Assembly: GCA_019915015.1 (NCBI GenBank)
Contig: JAHBBC010000016.1
Location: 992,001 to 1,056,000, forward strand
DNA length: 64,000 nucleotides
From: Auriscalpium vulgare
Lineage: Eukaryota; Basidiomycota; Agaricomycetes; Russulales; Auriscalpiaceae
Direction of reading: 5' to 3'
Shown: piece after piece, positions 35,606 to 49,632 of the stretch
How positions within the stretch are numbered: position 1 is the first letter of the stretch
Layout of the letters: the number at the start of each line of letters is the position of its first letter
Translations under genes and position numbers: made by a program
The notes under the pieces: generated by a model
What the model was told of the DNA's origin: nothing
The model's database searches: none
The model's input: only the letters and a program-made list of their open reading frames with translations

Positions 35606-37249
<1,644 letters not shown>

Positions 37250-38352
37250 CAGCAGAGCGGACTCGTCGAGGACGCAGATAGGTGTGGGGAAGAGAAGCTG
37301 TTCTATGTCCGGGTGGGCCTTTATACGTGTAGCTTCCCCGAACCTGGGCCGAGCACTGGGCATTGATTTGATGGCATGGGAGAGTGACGTCTCTCGTTGG
37401 ATGACATTCTTGGTTACGACATATGTATAGAGCATTTGGCTGTATTCTTACTACTCTACTTTCGTGTATACAATGATTGGGGGGCGGAGGGAGAGGGGGG
37501 CCATAGTCCGTCTCGTCTCGGCAATTCCTTGCCAAGGTACTATCTCCCTGCGGCTGCGAGATCTAAGACACGGCGAGACACGGCGAGCAACCCGCACTGC
37601 ATGCGTGGACTCGTCGTCGCGAGGTCGAGCGCATCGTCGGAAAGTCGCGCATCGTCGGAAAGTCGAACGATATCGATAAATCCTTAATAGCGCATCTTGT
37701 TTCAGAAACAGTAGCGTCTGCGCATGCCGCCAGCTGTCAAAATGGCGGACAGCGGCTGCGGCTACGTTGAGAAATTATGACAGGAAAAAATTAAAACACC
37801 CAGCCCACGCAGGTGCCTCATGATTTTCACCGCGTGAGGGCCAGGGCCCACCAGTACTGACATGGGCATATGGACTTCTGGGAAGCACTGTTCATCACGC
37901 CGAGAGTCGAGACCAGTGCGAGGCGCAGAGGGTCGCAGAGGGCCGCAGGATAGGATAGGAGCGAAAATGCGGCGTAGCGCTCGTGAAAGACGCCCAGCAC
38001 CGTGCCGGGCCTCGAGGTATACGCCGGTCTTAGCCTCGAGCGCACGCGAAGCTAGCGTTGCTCTCGGCCTCTAACATCCTCCAGCGCAAGATGAGTATGG
38101 AGATGAGCAGAATGGGGCAAGGATGGGGGTTCTTGATGAGAATCTAGTCGGACTGAGGAGGAATCCGAGTGGGTCGACGTATGAATGGAGACTGTAATAC
38201 AGGTGGCACCAAGCCCTTCGCGTACATAAACTAATCAATTGGATTTGGCGCCATATGCTAGGCATTTATAACACCACATTGCGCCGCGACCCCCTCTCTT
38301 CTTCCACCTGCCTCTGCCCCCGTCTCCCTCGCCCTTCCGACTCTCTACCACC
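37250..38352. other. Intergenic region between the two GDP-fucose genes
   Basis: No gene. Holds an 18-bp unit (GCGCATCGTCGGAAAGTC) repeated twice at about 37628-37664, a shorter GACACGGCGA duplication near 37568, and the GMD promoter at its end. Confidence 0.55.
38265..38271 (+). promoter_or_regulatory. TATA box of GMD
   Basis: TTTATAA, 82 bp upstream of the ATG at 38353, followed by a strongly CT-rich leader (38280-38350). Confidence 0.6.
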
Positions 38353-39837
<1,485 letters not shown>

Positions 39838-40598
39838 GTTGTCATGTGTGGACTGACTAAAACATGGACCTCAGTGCTTATACGCCAGATTTGTGATACA
39901 ACACATACGATAGATAATGTAGAGATGGTCCGTTGCATGCGTTCAACATGAAGAGGCAATGCCAGTGCCACGTGGCTACAACGCTTCTTGACTGCGAACC
40001 GCCACTACAACGACCCTTCAATAAACAAATCAACGTGTCGTCTGCTGAACGTGAAGGCTGTGAGACACTACAACACTCCTCGCTTATCGTCAATTGCACG
40101 ACCTTGTGCCCTCGGCGTGCGGCTTCGTGGCGAGGGAGGGACCGCGTCGTCCAAGTGGGTGGAATTTTCCGTCTTGTACTACATACTGGAGTCGCCTTTA
40201 AACTCGTTTTCTCGCTTTCAGAGCCCCTGCGAAGCGCACTATGGTCTGACACAGGATACATGAATGGAATATCTTTGTCGCGCACTTGTACTCTGTGTCA
40301 CCCTGAGATCCCCCCAGCTAAAGCACGGTTGCTTCCTCCTCGTTCATTGTCACAAGGACCATTTCGAAGCAAGAGCTGCGCTTTAGCCTCTGTCTTTGAG
40401 CTTAGCTTGCAGCCTTGTTACCCCTCTCAACAGCCTTCGTTGGAGAAGTTAAATCTCTTGTCGGTGCTTTATCCTTTGACATGACCCTCAAGCATGTCGT
40501 CTGCGACGCCGAATGATATAAAACCATCGACCTAGCTCACCTATCCAGTCAGTGCCATCTCCCGGCTCTCATCTGTCTAGCTGAGAAGTATATTTCTC
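39838..40598. other. Intergenic
   Basis: 3' flank of GMD and promoter region of the next plus-strand gene (TATA-like GATATAAAA near 40515-40523). No gene supported. Confidence 0.5.
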
Positions 40599-41542
40599 AT
40601 GTCCAACGACGCCTCAACTAGCCGCGAACTTGGAAACGGTCATGATGGGGAGAAATCTGACATCGTCTTTGTCTCCAGTGTTTGGCAGAGTCATCGGTGC
40701 GTAACGCAACACCATTGAGAACTCTCCTTTATTAACTCGCTTGTAGGACTGGGCTCCTCTCCGCGCTGCTACCAAACGACGAGAACCCTGTTGAATCCCC
40801 GCCTTCCGACCTGCAGTTCATTCCCGAGCCGAGCCCAACCGGTCTGTCGTACACTTTTGACAGCGTCAGCAAGGATCCTCTTCAATGCACCGTCCAAGAG
40901 GCATACAATCTAGCTCTATCTGCCTATGATTACTTTTGCAGCAATCCTTGGCCCATGGATCGTGAAGGGCGTTTCTCTCAACCTGCGCCTTCTCATGAGG
41001 CTAGTCTTTCAGCTATCTCCCTTTCAAGTCTCCTTGGGCTGATTCCGGTACTAAAGGCTACCAATAAAATGAGCACAGGCTCGCCGTATCTTCCACTCCA
41101 GAAGACCGGGGCCACCTACAGTGCGGGCTCCCAAGGTGTCCCAAATGTCTTTCTGTCTCAAGACGAGGAAGATATCCTGGCCACACTGGCGGGAGACGCG
41201 GCTTCCTGCGCTGAAGCAGACGATCCCATCTCGAACGTTTCGACCTCGTCCATGATTTCCGTCAAGCGCATGACCGACTCGGACGGATTCATTCAGCCTG
41301 CCAAAAGGGTTAAGATCGAAACTTCTGAGGTTGACACGATCCAGTATCTCGCTCCTTCAGCCCCACTGCAGTTTGTGAATGAACCTGTGGACGATCCGGA
41401 GCCACAGAGCGATCGCTCTGGCGGATCTCGACAGCGACGGCGGAAGTCCAACACCCCTGGGGCAATACTTAATCGGGTCAGAAGAAGCAAGAAAGCCGAG
41501 ATTAAGGAGGAAATCGAGAAGATGCTGCCTCCGGAGTTTTAA
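40599..41542 (+). CDS. Unknown protein with basic C-terminus, probably nuclear
   Basis: Exon 1 starts MSNDASTSRELGNGHDG and ends SVWQSHR; one intron (after ATCG at about 40697, to GTAG at about 40746) joins it to TGLLSALLPNDENPVE. The rest is one open exon. The middle is Ser/Pro/Asp-rich and probably disordered, with a short hydrophobic segment (SLSSLLGLIPVL). The C-terminus is strongly basic: PAKRVKIE and RQRRRKSNTPGAILNRVRR look like nuclear localisation signals, followed by KKAEIKEEIEKMLPPEF. About 298 residues. I do not recognise a DNA-binding fold or family. Clean splicing and TATA support a real gene. Confidence 0.7.
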
Positions 41543-41861
41543 GGTGGGAGCAAACTGGAGCGGCTTATCCACTGTGCGTTCATGCTCGCTGTGCCTGCGA
41601 ATTCCTTTCCATTGACACGTTCCTATGTTAGACCGCGACTACCTGAGGTTCACCATCGGACAGCTCGAGAATGCCAATTGACGTGCGGCTTATGAGATTG
41701 CACAGAGAAAGTAATTGCAGTAGTCATGACATGGACATTGTACGTGGAGCCGTAGTATCTACTAGAACGTCTTGAGTGAATCCTCCTGAGCCGACTTTCA
41801 GTAACTAGATGCAGAACAAATGAAGTGAACGTACTGGCCCACCAAATTTCTAGGTATTGAG
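41543..41861. other. Convergent 3' flanks
   Basis: Lies between the stops of a plus and a minus gene; nothing recognisable. Confidence 0.4.
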
Positions 41862-42185
41862 TTATGTCTCCATCCCTTGCCGTGCCGTGCCCTCGGAATT
41901 TTCAAACCCATTAGGCGATACTGACGCTGTAGATGAGGATGACAGTGGAGATTCCGGTTGCGTGGGAGAAACATCCGAATCCTCGTAGAAATCCGAGGAA
42001 GGAATGAAAGTATTGGCTGGCGGTAAGAACTGGGGAGAGCCGACTGCCTCGACAAGCTCTTTGAATGTCATGCAGGGGGCTTCCGAAGTCACCGAGCACG
42101 TTTTCGCCGGACTCGGAGGTGGGGTACGTGCTGACACAGAAGATTTCTGGTCCTCCAACACAGCCAAGAATGCTTTGTATGGCAT
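41862..42185 (-). CDS. Short Ser/Pro-rich protein, unknown
   Basis: One exon, 107 residues, starting MPYKAFLAVLEDQKSSVSA. A threonine-proline patch (RTPPPSPAK) may be a kinase site. It continues CMTFKELVEAVGSPQFLPP and then a disordered Ser/Pro tail. A TATA-like TTATAA at about 42354-42359 and a long CT-rich leader precede the ATG on the same strand, as in other genes here. No family recognised; possibly a small regulator. Confidence 0.55.
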   Translation of the reverse strand: MPYKAFLAVLEDQKSSVSARTPPPSPAKTCSVTSEAPCMTFKELVEAVGSPQFLPPANTFIPSSDFYEDSDVSPTQPESPLSSSSTASVSPNGFENSEGTARQGMET

Positions 42186-42965
42186 TATGGTGGGTCGAGC
42201 AGGCAGGCGGTGCGATGAGGGCTTGAACGAGGCATGGGATGCAGATGCGGTGGTCTCTTATGCTGAGTGGCTGGTGATGGGGAGGAAGAGATGGAGCGAA
42301 ATAGCAGTGGGGTGATGTGTGAGGGAAGTGTCGCTGCAGTGGGGAAGTTCGAGTTATAAGGCGACAGCCAACAATAGACGACAGTGATGAAGTGGGAAGC
42401 TGTGGCTAGTGGCTAAACATCTGAGTGGGCCAGGACAAAGCGCCTGGTAAGCTGGCCCCACGCCCACACTTTGTGTGCGACGTAGAACTGCTTGACACCA
42501 AAGCGGTAACCACAGCCTAGAGCACCATTTTGCGACGGCCAGAAAGGAGTTGGATTTGCCAAGCGGAAGAATGGCGGTATAGAAGGTTCCTAAGAGTGAC
42601 AGAGGGAGCGGACAGGCAAGCAGGGGAGCTAGCAGATACCGCATTGAGAAAAAGCTACAGTTACCGCGAGAAGACAAACGCAGAACTGAGCCAGACTGCG
42701 GGATGCGCAGATGATGCAGACAAGTACAAGCGGGACAAACACGCGTGACGTTCTGGACAAAGCGGCATTTGCTGAGATCGAAACGAGGTCCACACGAGGC
42801 GGCAGGGTCGGTCATCGTACCTTTGGCCCGAAGGCCTTTACAAAGAAACTCGTCACACCGCGATGTGAGCAGCGAAGGCACGACAGAAATGCCACTAAGA
42901 TTAATCCAGTTCCAGCAATGTGTCGATAGGATAGCATGTTCCTCGGCAGCTACTTGATTTTGTGG
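42186..42965. other. Upstream region of the short protein gene and MFS 3' flank
   Basis: The first 180 bases are the CT-rich leader and TATA region of the minus-strand short protein. The rest holds overlapping ORFs with no motif. Confidence 0.45.
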
Positions 42966-44946
42966 TCAGGCCTTCTGGTCCCCTTGCTCAGCTGCTCGCT
43001 GCTCCGCTTCAATCTGTTTGGCAATTTTCAGGTCCTGCAGAAGGAATCAGACCATTGTACACGCGAAACCGTAAGCAGTGCTCTTACCATGCATGGCGCA
43101 TATTTGCTGTGTGATCGTATTCGTGGACCGTACTTGTAGAACAGAAATGGTATCGGGGCGAGGACAAGGCTGACCAGGCCGAGAAGGGTAGCAGCCCAGT
43201 TGATACCCATCTTCATCGGAGAGATGTCATAATCATTAGCATCTGCTTGTGCGAAAGTCGAGGAGCACACTGACCCCTTCGAACATCTGAGTAGTGAACA
43301 AGGGGAGGACTGCCCCCACCGCCGATCGGGCTATCGTGTTGGCAGCAAACGCGGATGCAGCAAACATCAGATACGTGTCTACGAGGTAGCTCTGAGCACG
43401 GGGAAGTCAATCGATATCCTCAACTGCGAACAAGATCGCATACGCACCAGAAAGCTCATGAAGATCAAGCACACGCTTGCGCCAATGGCGATCGTGCTTA
43501 ACGCGGGAACATACCATGGCACACTAGCGTAATTCCCTGTCCAGCCCAACCAAAGGATGCCCACAACCAAACTCGGACCTCCCACCATCGCGCCCCATAG
43601 TCTTTCCTCTGCGGGCGGGAAACCACGCCACGTCTTCATCAGCGCGGGATACTGTCTTGTGAAATACAAGTTGAGCAGTGCGCCAATCGCAGATCCAATG
43701 CCGACGCCGATGAAGACGAGCCCGTCTTGTGATATGGTAAAGCCACGTGTGCGCACAAAGATGACGGGGAACGCCTCGAACTGAGCGTAGATAACACCGT
43801 AGACGATGGACATGTAGACGGTCACGAGCACGAGGATTGGCTCGTGTAAGAGCATGGTGAAGGGCCGGAAGATGGTGCGGTCGAGGAGGGCGCGAAAATT
43901 CCAACGAGTTTTTCTCGTGGGCCGCGTACAATGCTTGGTTACCAACTGGATCTGCCTTGCGGAGGCGTTGCGCCTAGAGAGACATTCAGACACTTCATCG
44001 TGTGATTTAAGGTAACAAACTCACTTTACGGGCAAGAAGCACCGGTGCGTATGTCTCGGGAAGAAACAGGGCCGCCAAAACAGCCAACGCACCAGCGAAT
44101 ATCATCATAACCCAGAATATCCAGCGCCAGCCCAGGTGGCTTTCCGTGATGCTAAGCGTTCCAACGGGTCAGACACGACATCGTAGCATATACATAGAAC
44201 TCACAATCCCCCGACAATCGGGCCAACAGCAGGCCCCAGGAAGATTGTCGAAAATAAGAGACTCGTAGCGGGGCCACGTCCAATCGGGTCCCATATATCC
44301 ACCAAAAATCCGCCACTGTTGTTGAGGGGACCGCATGCGAAAAACCCCGTGAAGAAGCGCGTCACAACGAGCGTCTGGATATTCTTTGCGAGTGACTGGC
44401 CCAGGTGGCATATCGTGTACAGTCCCATTGTGAGCACGGTTATGGCCGGCGACCGAACATTTCTGAGCCTGGGCCCCAAAACCACGGCCCAAATACATAG
44501 CCCATGACGAAGAGCGTCGTGACGAGATACGACACCTCTAGTTGGGCATGCAGGTCGTGCGCGATGTTCAAGGTCGCTGCCGACGGTCCAGTGGAAGCAA
44601 ACGTCCTGAAATAATGTACTTAGTGAAAGCAGAGTAACCTCGGATGAACTGAAAGAAGCACTGGCGCATCGAACGTTGAAAGAGACAAGATGACGGTGAG
44701 CACCCATTTGTATCCCTTAGACCAGTTCTGCGGGTTCTCCGGATCGTTGGGTCCATCCCAGGTGACTAGATTGGGATCGGGGACCTCTATGGGGGGAGGG
44801 ACAATCGCAGCAATGAAGCCCTTCTCTAATGCTCCCTCCACATCAGGCGCCTTGCCTGGATCTGCTTGCGGGCCCAGGGAGGTCGACCTTGACTGACGTT
44901 CTTCCACGATGGTAGCTGTTGGGGAAGAAAATCCGGAGCGTTCCAT
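42966..44946 (-). CDS. DHA1-type major facilitator (drug/polyamine) transporter with apparent frameshift
   Basis: Twelve-helix proton antiporter family linked to export of drugs and polyamines. Start MERSGFSSPTATIVEE; the family signature before helix 1 is present (LVTWDGPNDPENPQNWSKGYKW). Later blocks are ITVLTMGLYTICHLGQSLAK, RFFTGFFACGPLNNSGGFLVD, WRWIFWVMMIFAGALAVLAA, FLPETYAPVLLARK, then LLDRTIFRPFTMLLHEPI, FIGVGIGSAIGALLNLYF and the last helices (MGINWAATLLGLVSLVLAPIPF), ending EQGDQKA. In the exon after PVLLARK the frame AQRLRKADPVGNQALYAAHEK runs on out of phase with FRALLDRTIFRPF. One surplus base in the T5 run (43909-43913) or the A4 run near 43895 would explain it. It is either a pseudogene or a sequencing error. 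Confidence 0.85.
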
Positions 44947-45615
44947 GGTGCCACTGATACTACGAGTGGTGCGCAATGCAGAGTAGAGGTGGTGCGGGAT
45001 GCGAGATTTCGAATTCAAAAATACTTATACGGTTGGTTTTGTACGCCTGCTAGCATGGTATTTAGCGGCGCAGAACGGAGATATAACGGCATTGACTAAG
45101 GCGTTGATGTCGGCGCGTTGAGGACCCGCTTTGAAAATCATAGACAAGAAGGCGTAGCCGCAAGAAGTCGAGCTCCGCAGTGTGCAGGGTAACATCCAGA
45201 CGAAGGGAACAGGCCATTACTAACCAAGAGCTGCAACGCTGAGTCACATTCTAAGCCTTCAGAAATTGCTCCGTGCGCGGCCGGAGATGAGTACTTGAGT
45301 CAGCGCAGCTGCAGAGATGCCTTCAGAGTCCAGTCAGAGCACGGTAGTCCTAGAGCAGCATGAGCGCTTGTCCCTGCTACTTAGTAGTGTGAACCAGTGA
45401 GCTGTCGTATTGACTAGAGAGAGAAAAGCAGATGGCACGTATTATCCTGGAACTATGTAGAGCTTAGCGAAGGGTGTGAGAGTGAGCGTGGGAGCGTGGG
45501 CCCGAGGATATCTGCATCCGGCGTCGGAGCGCGTTCGGTAGAGCGCGTCATGCTTTCACGACTGCATTCAACTCTGTAACCGTCCCCTCCCTTCCCTCAT
45601 ACTCCCATCGCCAAC
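44947..45615. other. Divergent intergenic region
   Basis: Promoter region shared by the minus-strand MFS gene and the plus-strand promethin-like gene. No gene supported. Confidence 0.45.
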
Positions 45616-46495
45616 ATGACGAAGGTCTATGAAGAGTCCCCGCGCGTCAACGGCGACGCCTTGGCGCCTTACTTCGACAGGAGCGTGTCGGCCGTGCGCC
45701 AGACCGCCGAGAGGTTCGCGGTCCTGGTCGTCCGTCGTCGTCCATACCTCTTAACCCCTTTCCATCTAGGCTCGAGGAGGACTATGGAAAGCCTATTCTC
45801 AAATTTGCAACAGCTTCGTTCTCTGCGTATCCAGTCTCCTCTGTACGTGACCCGCCGCCATGCCAGTACACGCGCCTGACCGTAGTGTGATCATAACAGA
45901 CCTTCGTCGGTATCTTCACAAGCCTGAGCTTGCTTCCGGTCTTGACATTCCTGTGCGTATGCCTTGAAAGACTTGATACGTGTTCTGACGCAACATCCAT
46001 TCCCAAGCTCCGTGACTCTATTCACCCTTGCTTTCGCCCTCACTCTTGCTGTCTCCATCGCGTTCGCATTTTCGACGCTTGTCTTCATCCTCTCCGGTAC
46101 GCTTTACTCCAGTATCTCTATAACGGCAAACTTACACCAGCCTGCCAGGTGGGGTGCTGCTTTCCATCCTCGCTATCACATTGTTCTTCTCCAGCATCCT
46201 CACGGTATTCGCTCTCTGTTCCTATCTCGCTGCCCGCCTGGCCTTCCTCGTGCGGAGCGACGGCCGCCGCGGTGTCGCTTCCTGGGCCGAAGAAACGAAG
46301 GAGACATTCATGCGTACCCGCACTCCCAAGCCGGAACCCATCCACGGCTCGGACTCTTCTGAGGACTCTGTAATCGTAATTAAGGGCGAGGATGGCGATA
46401 ACTCTGCCGGAGGTTCAAGCAATGGCTACGCGCGGCAGACCTATACCTACGCCACGAAACCAGATGATCCCTACACCACGAAACCAGATGTCTGA
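45616..46495 (+). CDS. Promethin/LDAF1-like membrane protein
   Basis: Five exons assemble cleanly. Exon 1 starts MTKVYEESPRVNGDAL and ends after AVRQTAE; splicing continues RLEEDYGKPILKFATASF, then SAYPVSS, TFVGIFTSLSLLPVLTFL, SVTLFTLAFALTLAVSIAF, AFSTLVFILSG, and GVLLSILAITLFFSSILTVF. The pattern is four closely packed hydrophobic segments forming two hairpins, led by a YPVSS-like turn and the P-V-L-T-F-L core, as in promethin proteins that partner seipin at lipid-droplet birth sites. The polar tail is Ser/Thr-rich with acidic SSEDS and a direct repeat of DDPYTTKP/ATKP units. About 235 residues. The family call rests on topology and a short motif, so it is tentative; a reticulon-like protein is the alternative. 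Confidence 0.5.
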
Positions 46496-46986
46496 GAATT
46501 CCGAACGCAAAGTTTCCCTTCACGGGACTATAGGGTGTGATTGATGAGTTCTCGCTTGTACTTTTTAGCTGTATCCTCTCAAGTCTTATTGTACTATCCT
46601 AGACACGCATACACATTGCGGAAATATTGCAGCGAAATTTCTTGGCTCTTATTTTGAGCCCCACCAGGGCCAACCCTCAACTTGTATCATCATGTGATTG
46701 GTACAAGAACTGTTCGGAGGTCAACCGGACCCTGTCCCCACATTCTCCCCAGTATATGAAGCAGTCGTCGTTCTTTCGGCGCATCCCTGCGTCGGCTGAT
46801 TCACCGGCAATATACCGCCACGTCACATTCCTGCAAATACTCGGACGAAGTCACCGCTATGCACTACATCCGAAGAATAGCCTCATGCTCGGCCTCTGGG
46901 GACCAACCGAAGATTCCGGCGGTACTGTATAAAAGGGAGCTTTTGCTGGCAAGGCATGCCTAGCTCGTCCTGCCCGACAGTCTATC
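46496..46986. other. Upstream region of the CBM1 gene
   Basis: No gene; contains the strong TATA box at 46928. Confidence 0.5.
46928..46935 (+). promoter_or_regulatory. TATA box of the CBM1 gene
   Basis: TATAAAAG lies 59 bp before the ATG at 46987, a strong core promoter suited to inducible expression. Confidence 0.7.
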
Positions 46987-47936
46987 ATGTTGTCTCTGTT
47001 GACTCCACTCGTCACGCTTGCGGTCCTTGTCCAGCTCGTATCTGCCCAAGTCGCTGTCTATGGACAATGTAGGTCGACGTTATCATATACGATGCATACA
47101 TATGCTCATCGCATCCGGGTGTGTAGGCGGTGGTGAAAACTATTCGGGCTCCACCACTTGCGCGTCCGGCAGTGTCTGTACGTACTCCAACCCGTATTAC
47201 TCGCAGTGTCTCCCGGTAAGTATACAATGGCTGTAGCATCATGCTACCTTCATTATATAACACGACTTGTGTAGGGCACAGCCACATCCACACCTACCAC
47301 CACCGTCTCCTCCGGCAGCAGCAGCGGCACGAGTACCAGCACATCGAGTGCAGCTAGCGGGACAACGACGCTGCAGTCCGGCTACTCATTCATCCGCGCA
47401 GTTGAGGACCCGAACTTCCACAAGTACTTGCAGAGCCAGACGCTCAACACGGCGAGCACCGCAGTCCTCGGCTCCCCGTCTACCGCTGGGCAGTTCATCA
47501 TTACCGACGGGCAGCTGATCTACAACGCGAACGGGACGCCGCTGTACGCTGTTGTTGAGGGCCAGGCGAACAGCACAGTCACAAAGCTCGCTATGAGCTG
47601 GTCCACGTCACCTGCGTCTGGCGCGAACGAGGGCACGTTTATGTGGAGCGGCGACACGCTCGAGTGGAGCATTCCAACCATTACGAGGCCACAGCTGAAT
47701 GTAAGTTGGTTGCCGAGGTGGTCATGACGCTGGCTAATCTGGCTGTCAGGCGTGGTTGGTGTGCGCGGACGCTGCAGGCAACCTCGACTTGTTCATCAAT
47801 CTGGGATCGTACGACTATGAGACGCCGTCGGGTGAGTTGGTCTATGCGATGAAGAAGCCTGTAGTGCTGATATGTCCAAATAGGTTGCGCGGATGAGACT
47901 ATCCATGCGTACACCGGCGCCACAGCGACGCCCTAA
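46987..47936 (+). CDS. Secreted CBM1 (cellulose-binding) protein with non-catalytic C-terminal domain
   Basis: The signal peptide [20 protein letters not shown] is followed at once by a family 1 carbohydrate-binding module: VAVYGQCGG (one intron splits the cysteine codon), [13 protein letters not shown] and NPYYSQC, with all cysteines and the aromatic binding face present. A Ser/Thr linker of about 35 residues ([15 protein letters not shown]) leads to a domain of some 150 residues starting [17 protein letters not shown], with [16 protein letters not shown] and [19 protein letters not shown], and ending TGATATP. No glycoside hydrolase, esterase or oxidase motif is visible, so it may be a plant-cell-wall-binding accessory protein. 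Four exons. Intact. Confidence 0.85.
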
Positions 47937-48262
47937 AATACGGTTTTTGCACCAGCATGTGTAGGATCGAAGCGAAGCTTGTACTAGTACCGTGCCCAAA
48001 TTTACGAGTCCAAGATCCACCCACGTGCGTTAGTGAAAACACCACGTGATGCTTCGCGTCGCGCACATTTTGACATCAGGCTAGCAGACTACGCAGCTGG
48101 CGAAGTATGAGTATTAAATATTGATGTCCTGTGTCGTAGCTGAGGGTGAGAGCTCTATGGACCAAGTATAGTAATCTAAGTTAGCGTGTGGTGCTTATTG
48201 TCCGTCTACTTGTAGGTCCTGCGTTGGTACATACATAGCGTGATCCATTAGACACAGCGGCA
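47937..48262. other. Convergent 3' flanks
   Basis: AT-rich stretch between the stops of the CBM1 gene (+) and the transporter (-). No gene. Confidence 0.5.
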
Positions 48263-49632
48263 TCACTCCTCTGCCTTCATGAGAAGTTCCTCCTTGTGAA
48301 CTGATATTCCCTCCTCTACATCCTCCAGAGCTACGCGTTCATAATTCTTCTTCGTTTGCTGCACGGCGGATGTTTCAACGTGCTTCACCCACGTATAGTC
48401 TAACGAGCCTGCGAGGATGACAGCAATCGCGCATATACGCCCGCTTTTTGCATATGTTAGCTCTCTGCCGCCAGTAAAGACATGAAGAGGGAGCACATAC
48501 GAAGAGAGGAAGTCTCCGAAAAGCCACAGACCAAGAAGGGAAGCGGCGACGCCTCGGATTGCGGAGGAAACCATGTGGGTTATGGGCGACGTGACCTTGA
48601 TCGATAAAATGCTCGCAATGGACATCAAGAATCCAATCGCGCCCTGGAGTATATGCGTCAATATTAAGCTGATACATTGACACGAGATGGGATACTGACC
48701 GTGATGCTCGATCCCCAGACAAACGTTCCAAGGCCGACCGCCCTTCCTGTGACGATATCCCACACCGCTGGGGCCTCTCCGACAAGAACAACACATGGTA
48801 CGAGCACCACGGCGCTCAGCAGGTTGCTGTACCAGCTCAGGTCGAGCGCGCTCCCGCCGACGATGTCCAGCCCACGCTTCATGACGACCGCGTGCAGCGC
48901 GCTCATTAGCGAGCTGGCAATCCCGAAAGTGACGCCAAGCACAGATACGCGCGCGCCATCGAGGAACACGCCAATGATGAAGCCGGCGGTGACGACTGCG
49001 CAAGAAACGAGGATACGCACGGACGGCCGCGAGTGGAGGTAGATGTAGGAGGTAAGGACCGTGAGCGGCAGCACGAGTCCGCGGGCAACCTGGTAAAACG
49101 AAGCGTCGACGTATTTGAGGGTGTAATTATTCGAGCTGCGCGACAATGAGATATGCACCGAGGGTCAGAACTAGGTTACCTTGCTTACCTGAGCGCGACG
49201 ACGTTGAGCAAAACGAGTGGGGCCAGACCTTTGAGAAGAGGCCAGTCGAAGCGCATCGGAACACGGACCATGCCGGTGACATGCACGAGGAGGAAGAGGA
49301 GGATAGCGATCACGAGCTGGGTGAGGAGAAAAAACAGCGGGGCGGTGGTGACATTCAGGACCCATTTGTTGCTGAGAAGCGCCGGTGAGCGAAACCGCCA
49401 CGCGAGTGCCAAAAGAATTGCACGTACGCCATGACCATCTAGAGAGGCAACGCTATCAGACGGAGCGGAAAAAGCGCGGGCGATGGGACGTACCGCCAAC
49501 GCCGCCACTAGGTAGAAGGACACGGTCGCGGCCTAAGGAGGTGCCCGCCGTTGTCAATGGACCGCTCATCATCACGGGAGAAGATGCACGCACAACATGG
49601 AGCCTGTTCGGGGGATCCTCCGGTTGAGACAT
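48263..49632 (-). CDS. Nucleotide-sugar transporter, SLC35C1 (GDP-fucose) type
   Basis: Golgi antiporter that imports a nucleotide sugar for glycosylation. The N-terminus needs three small exons: MSQPEDPPNRLHV, then AATVSFYLVAALA, then MVMANKWVLNVTTAPLFF, giving the LNK-type motif of SLC35C/E proteins. Next come LVLLNVVAL, NNYTLKYVDASFYQVARGLV, LPLTVLTSYIYL, VTAGFIIGVFLDG, FGIASSLMSALHAVVMKRGL, WYSNLLSAVVLVPCVVL, GAIGFLMSIASILSIKVTSP, ITHMVSSAIRGVAASLLGLW and DYTWVKHVE. The K-V-T-S-P-I-T-H motif and final YTWVK fit SLC35C1 best among SLC35 groups. Ten membrane segments. Divergent from MRE11 across 509 bp. Substrate assignment is inference from motifs and from GMD/GER1 nearby. Confidence 0.8.

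Noticed and set aside
46987..47936. CBM1 protein as a cellulase
   Set aside because: No glycoside hydrolase catalytic motif in the C-terminal domain.
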